Assembly: GCA_902788555.1 (NCBI GenBank)
Contig: CADAKQ010000001.1
Coordinates: forward strand, 163,145-227,144
Reading direction: 5' to 3'
From: an uncultured Lachnospiraceae bacterium
GTDB lineage: Bacteria > Bacillota > Clostridia > Lachnospirales > Lachnospiraceae
DNA: 64,000 bases
Both the position numbers and the translations under genes were made by a program. Position 1 is the first letter of the stretch. Every line of letters begins with the position of its first letter. A model generated the notes under the pieces. The model saw only the letters and a program-made list of their open reading frames with translations. It was not told the origin of the DNA and searched no databases. Below are positions 27,450-36,086 of the stretch, piece by piece.

Positions 27450-28406
27450 ATGAAAAGTAAGAAAAATATTTGTCCGAGGAAACAAATAGTGGCTTATCTG
27501 ATGATTATTTCACTTTTATGCTTATGTTGCGGTTGTATTAAGGATAAAAATGAAAAGGAATGCGTTAAGCGTTTTGATACAGACGCGGTTATTGAAAATG
27601 AAGATAATGAGCATATGAAAAAAACGGATATGTCCTTTGCGCTTGATTATAAGATTCTTTTATTAGCAGGATTAACCGTATTTATGCTCAGTATGGCAAA
27701 GAATTCGGGCTTTTATTTTTCGACTATTGATATGGCAGACGGTATAAGTCTTGAACTTACACGAACCTTTTATGCGTTGGGATTAATAATTGCGGGAATT
27801 GTAAATGATAAAAACCGTAAGCTTGGAGCAGTACTATGCGTATCAACGCTTGCTTTTCCTTTTGCACTGCTGGTACTTAAGAGCAGCCTTGAAAGCAGCA
27901 TAGTTGTGTGGATTCTAAGCTACGGATTTTTCGGTTTCTTTTCTGTTTACAGAGTTGTCCTATTTGCTGATTTTGCCGGAAAGAAGGAAAAACTTATATG
28001 GATTGCCGGCATGGGGCTTATGGCAGGAAGGCTTGGAGATGCGGCAGGAGTTTATGCAGGTATGAAGCTTATGGATAATATTTCTGTTCTTGTACTTCTT
28101 GCGGCTTTGGTATTTATGTTTACCATATTTTTATTTGTTTTACTGTTTCAAAAGATTTATACACCGATTATTGTTTCAGCAGAAGAGAGGAAAGGAATTG
28201 AGGATTTTTGCAGAAGCTTTTTGTTTTCACCACGAGAGCATGATGTGTTTAAACTGATTGACGAGGGATTGTCAAATACAGAAATTGCAGACCGCCTTTT
28301 CATATCTGAAAATACGGTTAAATTTCATATAAAAAACATCTTAAGAAAGACCGAAAGCAAGAATCGAATAGAGTTGTTAAATAATTATGAAAGATATAAG
28401 GCTTAA
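27450..28406 (+). CDS. Half-size membrane LuxR-family regulator
   Basis: 318 aa. About 6-7 helices (12-30 and 65-235) are followed by a C-terminal LuxR HTH (about 253-312) with FSPREHDVFKLIDEGLSNTE and ISENTVKFHIKNIL. Its helices align with only the second half (TM7-12) of the full-size regulator encoded at 32094: ISLELTRTFYALGLIIAGI versus MSFELSRSFYSIGLIVAGL. The first half is replaced by a leader with a Cys-rich LLCLCCGC stretch and an acidic spacer. It probably senses something at the membrane and controls the neighbouring surface-protein genes. Start ATG with GAAAGGGGATTGTT. Confidence 0.82.
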   Translation: MKSKKNICPRKQIVAYLMIISLLCLCCGCIKDKNEKECVKRFDTDAVIENEDNEHMKKTDMSFALDYKILLLAGLTVFMLSMAKNSGFYFSTIDMADGISLELTRTFYALGLIIAGIVNDKNRKLGAVLCVSTLAFPFALLVLKSSLESSIVVWILSYGFFGFFSVYRVVLFADFAGKKEKLIWIAGMGLMAGRLGDAAGVYAGMKLMDNISVLVLLAALVFMFTIFLFVLLFQKIYTPIIVSAEERKGIEDFCRSFLFSPREHDVFKLIDEGLSNTEIADRLFISENTVKFHIKNILRKTESKNRIELLNNYERYKA

Positions 28407-28417
28407 GTATAATAAAA

Positions 28418-28452
28418 AAGCGTCGCATTAACAATTGCTAATGCGACGCTTT
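28418..28452. terminator. Bidirectional terminator
   Basis: Perfect 13-bp stem AAGCGTCGCATTA / TAATGCGACGCTT with an 8-nt loop, flanked by A-run and T-rich sequence. It separates the convergent LuxR gene and surface-protein gene. Confidence 0.88.
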
Positions 28453-28474
28453 ATTTATTAATGACGAATATTTT

Positions 28475-29086
28475 TTATTTTTGCTTAATCATAAATCGTA
28501 ATGATATAGCAGATAAAAGCATGAGTGATACTACAAGTATTATAGGAGTTGTATCACCTGTCTGAGGAGCCTTTGTATCGGTTTTTGCTGTTATCGTTGT
28601 ATCTTGAGTAGTAGTTTCCGTAGTTGCCTGTGTGGTGTCTTCTGTGGTTGTAGTAGTTGCTTCCGTAGTAGTTGCCTGTGTGGTGTCTTCTGTGGTTGTA
28701 GTAGTTGCTTCTGTAGTAGTTGTCGTTTCAGTTGTGGTTTCAGGAATCTTCACAATTGCAGTGGTCCAATCGCCACCTTCATAGTCAGCAACATATACCG
28801 TGTACTCGGTACCTTCTTTTAATGTTAAATCATCAATGACTCCTAAAAATTTACCATCCACCGTTCCGAAGGATTCCATTTTTATAATGTTGTCTTCAGC
28901 ATTTCTTACCTGAACCATAACGGCAAGTGCCTTTGTACTTCCGCTTACGGTAACATCTGAGGTTGTGCCTTCGGCAGCGGATATTGTAACTGTTTCGTTC
29001 TTTGCATAAGCCGTTAATGAAAATGCAAGGATACAAATCATTATTAATATTAAAGATAATTTGTTTTTATTTTTTCTCATACTCAT
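28475..29086 (-). CDS. Secreted protein with Thr-rich repeats and C-terminal anchor
   Basis: 203 aa. Signal peptide (about 1-29, ending TAYA), a ~90-residue beta-rich domain, then a Thr/Glu tract and a C-terminal sequence APQTGD, hydrophobic helix and basic tail IKQK. The tail resembles an LPXTG-type sorting signal with Ala in place of Leu. The Thr tract is encoded by a 48-bp tandem duplication. Its start codon directly follows the stop codon of the large surface protein (TAA-ATG), with GAGG of the ribosome site inside the upstream gene, so the two are co-translated. Probable wall-anchored partner. Confidence 0.75.
   Translation of the reverse strand: MSMRKNKNKLSLILIMICILAFSLTAYAKNETVTISAAEGTTSDVTVSGSTKALAVMVQVRNAEDNIIKMESFGTVDGKFLGVIDDLTLKEGTEYTVYVADYEGGDWTTAIVKIPETTTETTTTTEATTTTTEDTTQATTTEATTTTTEDTTQATTETTTQDTTITAKTDTKAPQTGDTTPIILVVSLMLLSAISLRFMIKQK
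28623..28718. repeat. 48-bp in-frame tandem duplication
   Basis: Two units, 28623-28670 and 28671-28718, nearly identical, each encoding 16 residues of TTEATTTTTEDTTQA type. Tandem units of this kind can vary in number by slippage and would change stalk length. Confidence 0.8.
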
Positions 29087-31858
29087 TTACCTCGCAAACC
29101 ATTTTATATGTCCGTCCCAATGCACGCCTGCGCCTGCACCTATCTGGGTTCCGCCATATGTTTTATCATCGTCGTAGCCTGCATTGATTACGGTCGCACT
29201 GAAACCGCCGGTATTTCCGAACTTGTTCTTATATAACTGACTTGCTATAGGACCGTTCGAATCATGAGCAGGAGCAAATCCTATTATAAATGAGGTGGTT
29301 GCTACACCGTCGTCGGTTGCGGGCGCATATCCGTTAAAATTACGTTCTTTATTAACGCTGCTTATAATCTCGCAGTTGCCGTCATCATATATTATATTAA
29401 GATACACGTTATTTCCGCCTGATAAAGTATTATCATTGGTAGGATGATAGTAGGTTGCATAAACCAATATCTGTTCGTCTTTTCCTTCATAGTCGCAATC
29501 AAACGAACATTCCGAACCGTTACAATCGCAACGTATAGCCTGATTGCCGACATCCATAAGGTAAATATACTGTATTACAAGTCCGATACGATTTATAATA
29601 AACTCTCTTTCTTTTCCGTCCGAGTAGGTTATTATTAAAGGCACGCTGTCATAGAAGTTTGAACCAAAGGTTATTTTAATCTTATCAGTATTTGATTTAT
29701 CTATGATTACACCGTCCTTCAAAGATGCATCTTTAAGTGTAATATCTTTAATACCGCTGCCTGCCAAATCAAGATTTGCATTAAGCGGTTCAATATATAC
29801 GGTCGCGTCGCCTATGTAGACATATGCCGTAGCTCCCTCGCCGGTCGCCCACACATTATCTATAGGATTGCTTTCCGAGCCGCCAAGTCGGTCATATTCC
29901 TTTGTTTCTCCTTCACCGTTAAGTATTAAGTATTTATTGTTGGCATCAAGGATTCGTAATTTGCTTGCGGCAGGTCCTATATGAAGGTCAAGGCAGACAT
30001 CTTCGTAAGCCTGACGCTGTTCATCGGTATCATAAGGGTCATATAAAGGCATGTTCTCATCATAATAAAACTCAGCCATGCAGTAAAGCTCAGCAGAATA
30101 AATTTCGTCAGTATTAAGTGTCTGAGTTAAGGTTCCGTTTCCGCCTATTACAATATTTGTAATTTGATTACTCGTTATAAGCATGGCGATATTTCTGTCA
30201 TCATTTGAAAACGATACTTCGTCTGCTCCCTTAACACGTGAATAATAGGTTGTTCCTTTACCCGTTTCAAAGTCAAAGTCCGTGCATATAATTAGCTCGT
30301 CCGGACTTTCAAGGTGAATTACCGGAATATCCATAACAACAGGTTCGCCTGTTTCGTCATATCCTAAATTAAGAGTATAAATATTTACGGTTCTCTGCCC
30401 CTCAGTGCCATCATTATTATGTACCGTTATAGGAGTACCCGTCTCTTTAAAAGTGATCCTTCCTTTAAGTTCATTAACAAGTTCTTTGATGTTTACGTAA
30501 TTTGAACGCCCGTGTTCATCAGATTGAGGGATATCGAAGCTTCCATACATTTCCACATTAAAGAACTGCATATAAAGCTCAAGGGCAAGTGCATATTTTT
30601 CGGCGTCATTAGCGTCTGCAAATTGTGTGCCGCCTACAGTTGTGGTGCTGCCATTAACACTATATGCATATATTCTGCTGTTTATGGCACCTTCAATCTC
30701 TCTTTTTCCTTCCTTTGGATAGGTCATGGCAAGGCGGATACAGTGAGGCTCAGCATCAAAATTGTTTACATCATTAAAGGTTACGGTAAGAGTGGTAGCA
30801 TCCTCGGATAATGTTGCTGCGTGTTCATCACCTGGAAGCTGTACAACACCTTCCTCACCCGGCTCCCAACCCATATCCGGTGCCAAATCGGCATATGCGA
30901 TGATTTTGGTGGCATTTCCTGCCTTTATAGGCGTATCCTTTGTTGTAATTTTAAATGTTACCGAGTTGTTCCATGTGTCAGGTGTATTTTTTATGTCAAA
31001 ATCAAGAAAAGCATTATCTTCATGTCCTTCGGAGATGGTAACAAAGCCGTCTGTGTCAAGATTAGCTCTGGCGTCATCTGCAAATGCATTATACCAGGTT
31101 CCGTTATCATAGCTGTATTCGATTTTGTAGCTTAGGTAGTGTGCTCCGTTTTCCGTATCAACTATCAGTCCGTCTGCTCCGAAATTAAAATGATTCGGAT
31201 CAGGTGGTACGATAGTCCACTTGTTATCGGTATAGATAAATTCCGTCCAGAATATATCGTCATTGTTGAAAACACTTCCGTCGCTGTCATATAAAGTAAC
31301 GCCCTGAGGAATATTTGCCGCAGAAGTCAGCATCATTCGTGCTCCTTCTTCGGCGTTTATGGTTGCGGTGAGTCTGCCGTTATCATTAAATATATTAAGT
31401 AACGAATCAGAAGCGAGACTAACCGTTCCTGAAGAAAAATCGACATCTATTATAGTTAATCGATAATTGGAAGGAACCGTTACGCTTGTTATGCCCGTGT
31501 ATTCTGCAGATTTTTCAGGGTCAATGAGAATTTCGTATGCGCCTTCCTCATTTAAAGTATAATCCTCAGCAGTTATAGTCGGACCTGCGGCAAGTACAAG
31601 TATGTCTTCATCCTCAATCATGTCCTCTGCTTCGTTATTAACCGTTTCCTGCGTTCGGGTTTCTTCGGTGACGCTTTCGTTTGCCAAATCGTTTTCGGTA
31701 TCAATCGCCTCAATTTCGATATCAGCGTCCGAATCGGTTGCAATATTTTCATCGGCATAAACCTTTATCGACTGCCCCGTCATTATGAAAAATAACATAA
31801 TGACGGCAAGAAGCAGTGCCGTTATTCTTTTTCTTTGGCGTTTTCTTTTACCTCTCAT
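29087..31858 (-). CDS. Large secreted surface protein of unknown family
   Basis: 923 aa from ATG 31858 (AAAGGAGACG 13 nt upstream; frame opens further upstream but without a signal). A basic n-region MRGKRKRQRKR and hydrophobic core form a signal peptide ending VYA. An acidic Asp/Glu-rich spacer (about 45-85) follows, then a long beta-rich extracellular region. A Cys cluster (CDCNGSECSFDC) lies near residues 800-812. No sorting signal is seen at the C-terminus (GVHWDGHIKWFAR), so retention may depend on the small anchored protein encoded next. I do not recognise a catalytic motif; adhesin or matrix role is a guess. Confidence 0.75.
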   Translation of the reverse strand: MRGKRKRQRKRITALLLAVIMLFFIMTGQSIKVYADENIATDSDADIEIEAIDTENDLANESVTEETRTQETVNNEAEDMIEDEDILVLAAGPTITAEDYTLNEEGAYEILIDPEKSAEYTGITSVTVPSNYRLTIIDVDFSSGTVSLASDSLLNIFNDNGRLTATINAEEGARMMLTSAANIPQGVTLYDSDGSVFNNDDIFWTEFIYTDNKWTIVPPDPNHFNFGADGLIVDTENGAHYLSYKIEYSYDNGTWYNAFADDARANLDTDGFVTISEGHEDNAFLDFDIKNTPDTWNNSVTFKITTKDTPIKAGNATKIIAYADLAPDMGWEPGEEGVVQLPGDEHAATLSEDATTLTVTFNDVNNFDAEPHCIRLAMTYPKEGKREIEGAINSRIYAYSVNGSTTTVGGTQFADANDAEKYALALELYMQFFNVEMYGSFDIPQSDEHGRSNYVNIKELVNELKGRITFKETGTPITVHNNDGTEGQRTVNIYTLNLGYDETGEPVVMDIPVIHLESPDELIICTDFDFETGKGTTYYSRVKGADEVSFSNDDRNIAMLITSNQITNIVIGGNGTLTQTLNTDEIYSAELYCMAEFYYDENMPLYDPYDTDEQRQAYEDVCLDLHIGPAASKLRILDANNKYLILNGEGETKEYDRLGGSESNPIDNVWATGEGATAYVYIGDATVYIEPLNANLDLAGSGIKDITLKDASLKDGVIIDKSNTDKIKITFGSNFYDSVPLIITYSDGKEREFIINRIGLVIQYIYLMDVGNQAIRCDCNGSECSFDCDYEGKDEQILVYATYYHPTNDNTLSGGNNVYLNIIYDDGNCEIISSVNKERNFNGYAPATDDGVATTSFIIGFAPAHDSNGPIASQLYKNKFGNTGGFSATVINAGYDDDKTYGGTQIGAGAGVHWDGHIKWFAR

Positions 31859-31967
31859 AAAAATTATTCGTCTCCTTTTCTTTTTGTTTTTTATTATGTC
31901 TCGTAATATAATTTGTCCATCTTCAATATTAATATATATAAACATGCTTGTACATTATAGTTATATG

Positions 31968-32013
31968 GGGTAGGTATTGATTTTTTGGGGGTAGTTTCAC
32001 TGGGTAGGTATTG
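31968..32013. promoter_or_regulatory. Direct repeats in divergent promoter region
   Basis: GGGTAGGTATTG occurs at 31968-31979 and again at 32002-32013, a 34-bp period, with a related GGGGGTAG at 31986-31993 between them. The repeats sit between the divergently transcribed surface-protein operon and the full-size LuxR regulator. They are candidate binding sites for that regulator. Confidence 0.6.
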
Positions 32014-32093
32014 CTTTTAAACCTTGAAAAATATACAATAATCACAAATTAGTAATATATATTATATGTTGGAAGTATGTTAGGAGATTAGAT

Positions 32094-33542
32094 ATGGGTA
32101 AAAGTACTAAATACACATTTGTCTTAATACTTTTGATTGGATTATTATATGGTTATGCAGGAACCGGATATTTAACATGGCTTTATAGAATTTCCGATGT
32201 GTTTTCGATAAAGCTTATAGATGTCTTTGGCAATATAATTGATTATACCTTTCAGGCTGCCGGTATTCTGGTTGCAACCTTTCTTTTGAAATCATATTTT
32301 AATAAGAATCATATTATTTTTTATATAGCTACTGTTTTTGAAGTTGTTTTTATGATACTTGCGATATTAACATCAGGTTCTTATGCAACACTTATATTTG
32401 CAATAGGTATGGACTTTTGTTTTGGAATCCTTTTTGCAAGTGCATTTTCCCTTATATCGGGTTTTCCTCATAATGTGCACGGAATTGTGGTTGGTATCGG
32501 CTGGGCTATCGGAAGCATAGCATCCTTTGTTGTTTCGGTTCCTTCGGAAGGTCGATTTATAAAAAGTGAATATTCGCTTATTTTATATATTTTATTTGCA
32601 TTTGTTTGTGCTATCCTTTTTAGATATGTTTTCTCATGGGAGAGGTATAAAGATGTTGAATATAATATAGTAGGTAATACAAACAAAGATAATAAGAATA
32701 CTTTTCCTATTAAATGGGTTATTCAATCCGTCTTGTTGATAGTTCTTTTAGAGACTACAATTAATCTGGGATTTTTGTTTCCTCTTTCGGAGGTTGTCGG
32801 TGGAAGTATGAGCTTTGAATTAAGCAGAAGCTTTTACTCGATAGGGTTAATCGTAGCAGGATTGTTATTTGTCAAAAGCAGGCAAAATGGTATTATTCTT
32901 TGCCTATGTGCACTTGTTTGTCCGTTTTTATCCTTGCTCTTTGAAAACTATGCGATAGCTGATAGCGCTATATGGGCACTTAATTATATTCTTATTGGTC
33001 CGGTTATGGTTTATGCAACTATCATATTTACACATCATGTCAAATACGGATTTTTTTTGGTGGGACTTGGATTGTTTGCAAGACGAATCGGTCAGATTAT
33101 TTCATATACTGTGGGAAGTATGTTAAGAAAATATCCGCCTGTTTTGATTATTGTTACCTTTGTATTATTGGTTTTGGCATTTTATGTAACCTATATGTAT
33201 GAAAAGAAAAACAAATTATCAGAAAATACTGTTATGGAGGAGATATCAAAGGATGCATTGGGCGGTGCACCTGTGGAAGAAAATGAAATGCATAATGAAA
33301 CAGAGGAAACAAAGCAAAAAACAGATTTGGAAATAAAACAAAATCGCTTTTGTGAAAAATATGCAATTACGTCAAGGGAAAAAGAGGTTATGATGCTGGT
33401 ACTTGAAGGAAATTCCAATCCTGTAATTGCGCAAAAACTTTTTGTGTCTGAAAATACAATTAAATTCCATATGAAAAATATTTTAAAGAAAACCGGTGTT
33501 CAAAACCGTGCCGAGTTGCGAATTATATATGATGAATTCTAA
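32094..33542 (+). CDS. Full-size MFS-LuxR membrane regulator
   Basis: 482 aa: about 12 helices (10-375) in an MFS-like layout, a charged cytoplasmic linker (about 380-420), then a LuxR/NarL HTH (YAITSREKEVMMLVLEGNS ... VSENTIKFHMKNILKKTG). Such proteins probably couple a transporter-like sensor to transcription. It is divergent from the surface-protein operon, with direct repeats in between, so autoregulation and control of that operon are likely but inferred. Start ATG follows TTAGGAGATTAGAT. Confidence 0.88.
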   Translation: MGKSTKYTFVLILLIGLLYGYAGTGYLTWLYRISDVFSIKLIDVFGNIIDYTFQAAGILVATFLLKSYFNKNHIIFYIATVFEVVFMILAILTSGSYATLIFAIGMDFCFGILFASAFSLISGFPHNVHGIVVGIGWAIGSIASFVVSVPSEGRFIKSEYSLILYILFAFVCAILFRYVFSWERYKDVEYNIVGNTNKDNKNTFPIKWVIQSVLLIVLLETTINLGFLFPLSEVVGGSMSFELSRSFYSIGLIVAGLLFVKSRQNGIILCLCALVCPFLSLLFENYAIADSAIWALNYILIGPVMVYATIIFTHHVKYGFFLVGLGLFARRIGQIISYTVGSMLRKYPPVLIIVTFVLLVLAFYVTYMYEKKNKLSENTVMEEISKDALGGAPVEENEMHNETEETKQKTDLEIKQNRFCEKYAITSREKEVMMLVLEGNSNPVIAQKLFVSENTIKFHMKNILKKTGVQNRAELRIIYDEF

Positions 33543-33685
33543 TTTTTCTTGTCTTTTCCTTTTTTGCTTATTATTAAAATCTTTTTATATAAGTAATAAT
33601 TGTTTGGTATATACATCTATATTATGTTATAATTATTAGGATTTTGATGTATATAGTTGATAATATGATATAGGGATGATTGCTT

Positions 33686-34027
33686 ATGAAAGATAACTTT
33701 TTTAAAGCTGGAAGATTTGCTTTTTTGTTACCGTATATTATTATGCCCATAATTGTTATGAGTGTTTACGGTGATGGCTTTGATGTAGGATTCGTGTTTG
33801 CATATTTTATTCCGATGGGAATTGAGTCACCGGCAATTATTATTTATCCGCTTTGCTGGATATTATCAATTGTGTCTTTTATAATATGTGCGGTTAATAG
33901 CAAAAAAAATGATAATTCTAAGGATAAAAAAACAAATATAATAATAGCTGTTATGGCAGGTATATGGGCTATAGTTCATATAATATTGATAATAATATTT
34001 ATGAATGATTTCACCATAAAATTTTAA
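33686..34027 (+). CDS. Small membrane protein, unknown
   Basis: About 113 aa with three predicted helices: residues 10-30, about 45-70 and 85-108, split by a Lys/Asp-rich loop (KKNDNSKDKK). ATG 33686 is preceded by AGGGATGATTGCTT. It lies 57 bp before an ABC-2 transporter and could be transcribed with it. I do not recognise a family. Confidence 0.6.
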   Translation: MKDNFFKAGRFAFLLPYIIMPIIVMSVYGDGFDVGFVFAYFIPMGIESPAIIIYPLCWILSIVSFIICAVNSKKNDNSKDKKTNIIIAVMAGIWAIVHIILIIIFMNDFTIKF

Positions 34028-34083
34028 AATAGCGGGTGAGATGATGGAAGTTATTTAGTATATTTTTGGGGAGATTTTGTTGA

Positions 34084-34950
34084 ATGAAAGCAATTACGAC
34101 GAATAATCTGACAAAAAAATACGGGGACATAATCGGTATTGAGAATTTGAATTTGTCCGTGGATGAGGGGGATTTCTTCGGCTTTATCGGACCTAACGGT
34201 GCAGGTAAATCAACAACCATAAGAACTCTGCTTGGACTTATCGCGCCTACATCCGGCGAGGCTTCCATATTTGATATGGATATAGTAAGTGACAATGATA
34301 AAATTCTTGACAGCATAGGATATCTTCCTTCTGAAATCAACTTTTATAACAAAATGACCGTTAAAGAGGTTATAAAGCTTTCTGCTGACTTAAGAAATAA
34401 GGATTGTTCGGATAAGGCGGCGGAGCTATGCGAAAGACTTAACCTTGATACATCAAAAAAGGTGGATGCACTTTCACTTGGAAATCGAAAGAAAGCAGGA
34501 ATAATCTGTGCCATACAGCATCAGCCTAAGCTTTTGATATTGGATGAACCTACCTCAGGACTTGATCCGCTTATGCAAAAGGAGTTTTTTAAAATTCTAT
34601 CTGAGGAAAACAACAACGGTTCAACGGTATTCTTATCATCACATATTCTTTCTGAGGTACAAAGCTATTGCCGTACGGCTGCTTTTATTAAAGATGGACG
34701 AATAATAATGTCAGACAAGGTTGAGAAGCTTGAAGAAACGGGTGCTAAAAAAATTACATTTTCAGGTAACTTTGATACAACGGCCCTTAAGGGTGTTTCG
34801 GATTTGCAACAAAATGAGGGATTAACAAGCTTTTTATATACAGGAGATATAAAAAAGCTCCTTAGGCTTATGTCGAAAAGTGAAATAAAGGACCTTACGA
34901 TAACCGAACCGACTTTGGAAGAAATATTTATGAATTATTATGAATCATAA
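34084..34950 (+). CDS. ABC-2-type transporter ATPase
   Basis: 288 aa. Walker A IGPNGAGKST, a signature degenerate to LSLGNRKKAG, Walker B LLILDEPTSGLD and switch His in SSHILSE. A C-terminal extension of about 70 residues fits BcrA/NatA-like ATPases of ABC-2 exporters. Its partner permease follows. Start ATG follows GGGGAGATTTTGTTGA. Confidence 0.9.
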   Translation: MKAITTNNLTKKYGDIIGIENLNLSVDEGDFFGFIGPNGAGKSTTIRTLLGLIAPTSGEASIFDMDIVSDNDKILDSIGYLPSEINFYNKMTVKEVIKLSADLRNKDCSDKAAELCERLNLDTSKKVDALSLGNRKKAGIICAIQHQPKLLILDEPTSGLDPLMQKEFFKILSEENNNGSTVFLSSHILSEVQSYCRTAAFIKDGRIIMSDKVEKLEETGAKKITFSGNFDTTALKGVSDLQQNEGLTSFLYTGDIKKLLRLMSKSEIKDLTITEPTLEEIFMNYYES

Positions 34951-35021
34951 ATTAAGTGAGAGATAAAATCGGAGATTTTTTTTTTGATACGAAAAAAGAT
35001 AAAGAATTTGGAGAGTTGAAG

Positions 35022-35810
35022 ATGATTATTTTAAAGCATGAGTTAAAACAAAACAAGGGTGCATTTATTATATGGACGGCAGCTATAGGCTTTTTTATTC
35101 TTGCATGTATTTTTTTATATCCTGAAATGAAAAACGAGATGGATGAAGCAACAAAGGTGTTTGCTTCTATGGGGACATTTTCATCTGCCTTCGGAATGGA
35201 TAAATTAAACTTCGGTACACTTATCGGTTTTTATGCCGTTGAGTGCGGAAATATACTTGGTATAGGCGGAGCGTTCTTTGCAGCTATATCGGGAGTAACA
35301 GCTCTTATGAAGGAGGAGAAAGAAAGGACGGCAGAGTTTTTATTTACTCATCCTGTATCGAGAAAAAGGGTTATAACCGAGAAGCTTATATCGGTTTTCG
35401 TTATGATAATAATGATGAATATAATTATCTTTTGTCTTGCTGTTTTATCAATGGCTGCTATAGGAGAGAAGATTCTGTGGACAAAGATTTTTCTGTATCA
35501 CCTTGCACAACTTATGATGCAGCTTGAAATAGCCGGAATATGCTTTGGGATTTCTGCATTTATCAGCAGTTCGGGGATAGGTATAGGAATCGGAATAACG
35601 GCTGCATTTTATTTTCTTAATCTGATTGCAAACATATCCGATAAGGCTGATTTTTTGAAGTATATTACACCTTACGGTTACACGGACGGTTCGGACATAA
35701 TAAACGATAAGTCAATTAATGTTACGTACCTTTTAATCGGTATGGTATTTATGGTTGTTGGAATTGTTTTAGCTTATGCGAAGTATACCAAAAAGGATTT
35801 GAAGGCATAG
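35022..35810 (+). CDS. ABC-2-type permease
   Basis: About 262 aa from ATG 35022, preceded by GGAGAGTTGAAG; an upstream GTG at 34956 would add a polar, unlikely extension. Six helices; TAEFLFTHPVSRKRVITEKL is the typical cytoplasmic motif of ABC-2 permeases. It pairs with the ATPase 71 bp upstream. Substrate unknown; bacitracin-type resistance and sodium export are examples in the family. Confidence 0.88.
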   Translation: MIILKHELKQNKGAFIIWTAAIGFFILACIFLYPEMKNEMDEATKVFASMGTFSSAFGMDKLNFGTLIGFYAVECGNILGIGGAFFAAISGVTALMKEEKERTAEFLFTHPVSRKRVITEKLISVFVMIIMMNIIIFCLAVLSMAAIGEKILWTKIFLYHLAQLMMQLEIAGICFGISAFISSSGIGIGIGITAAFYFLNLIANISDKADFLKYITPYGYTDGSDIINDKSINVTYLLIGMVFMVVGIVLAYAKYTKKDLKA

Positions 35811-35864
35811 TTGTTGATTGATGGTTAAAAATATTAAAAATGTAGTTAAAATAATAAAAAAATG

Positions 35865-35893
35865 GTTGTTTTTTTTATAAAACAGTATATAAT
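35865..35893 (+). promoter_or_regulatory. Promoter of the type III antitoxin RNA
   Basis: TTGTTT (35865-35870) and TATAAT (35888-35893) with a 17-bp spacer. Transcription would start near 35900, about 25 nt before the first antitoxin repeat. Confidence 0.8.
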
Positions 35894-35918
35894 AAAATTA
35901 AGAGCAGAAATGTTCTTC

Positions 35919-36036
35919 TTCATCTGATGAGTCCTGTGACGGTTCTGACAGGACGGTAAAATAAAAAATGACCGAGCGATGAGTCCTGTGACGGTTCCGA
36001 CAGGACGGTAAAATAAAAAATGACCGAGTGATGAAG
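35919..36036 (+). ncRNA. Type III antitoxin RNA, two 52-nt repeats
   Basis: Repeat units 35926-35977 and 35978-36029 differ at only two positions; a 7-nt partial third (GATGAAG) follows. Each holds GTCCTGT / ACAGGAC and CGGT / ACCG pairs around an A-rich segment, and the flanks CTTCATC / GATGAAG can close the array. Type III antitoxins (ToxI, CptI, TenpI) are repeat RNAs that the toxin cuts into monomers forming pseudoknots; CptI-type loci carry two repeats of ~45-50 nt. A terminator and toxin gene follow in the canonical order. Confidence 0.85.
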
Positions 36037-36044
36037 ATATTATG

Positions 36045-36068
36045 GAGAGGCATTTATGCCTCTCTTTT
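36045..36068 (+). terminator. Attenuating terminator between antitoxin RNA and toxin
   Basis: Stem GAGAGGCAT / ATGCCTCTC, loop TT, then TTTT. Type III loci typically have a leaky terminator here so that antitoxin RNA greatly exceeds toxin mRNA. Confidence 0.88.
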
Positions 36069-36086
36069 ATATTGTGGGGTGTTTAT

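Noticed and set aside
31859-31945. 29-residue upstream extension of the large surface protein
   Set aside because: It would place a charged segment before the signal peptide; ATG 31858 has a ribosome site.
35920-36036. Hammerhead-like CTGATGAGTCC...GGACG or a guanidine-II (mini-ykkC) riboswitch
   Set aside because: The GAAA core strand is missing, the second unit lacks CUGAUGA, and loops are 10 nt rather than ACGR tetraloops. The toxin gene and terminator explain it as a type III antitoxin.
35926-36036. CRISPR array
   Set aside because: Two direct repeats with no spacers and no cas genes.
36042-36086. N-terminal extension of the toxin from ATG 36042
   Set aside because: The codons lie in the terminator stem and there is no ribosome site; ATG 36087 is better.
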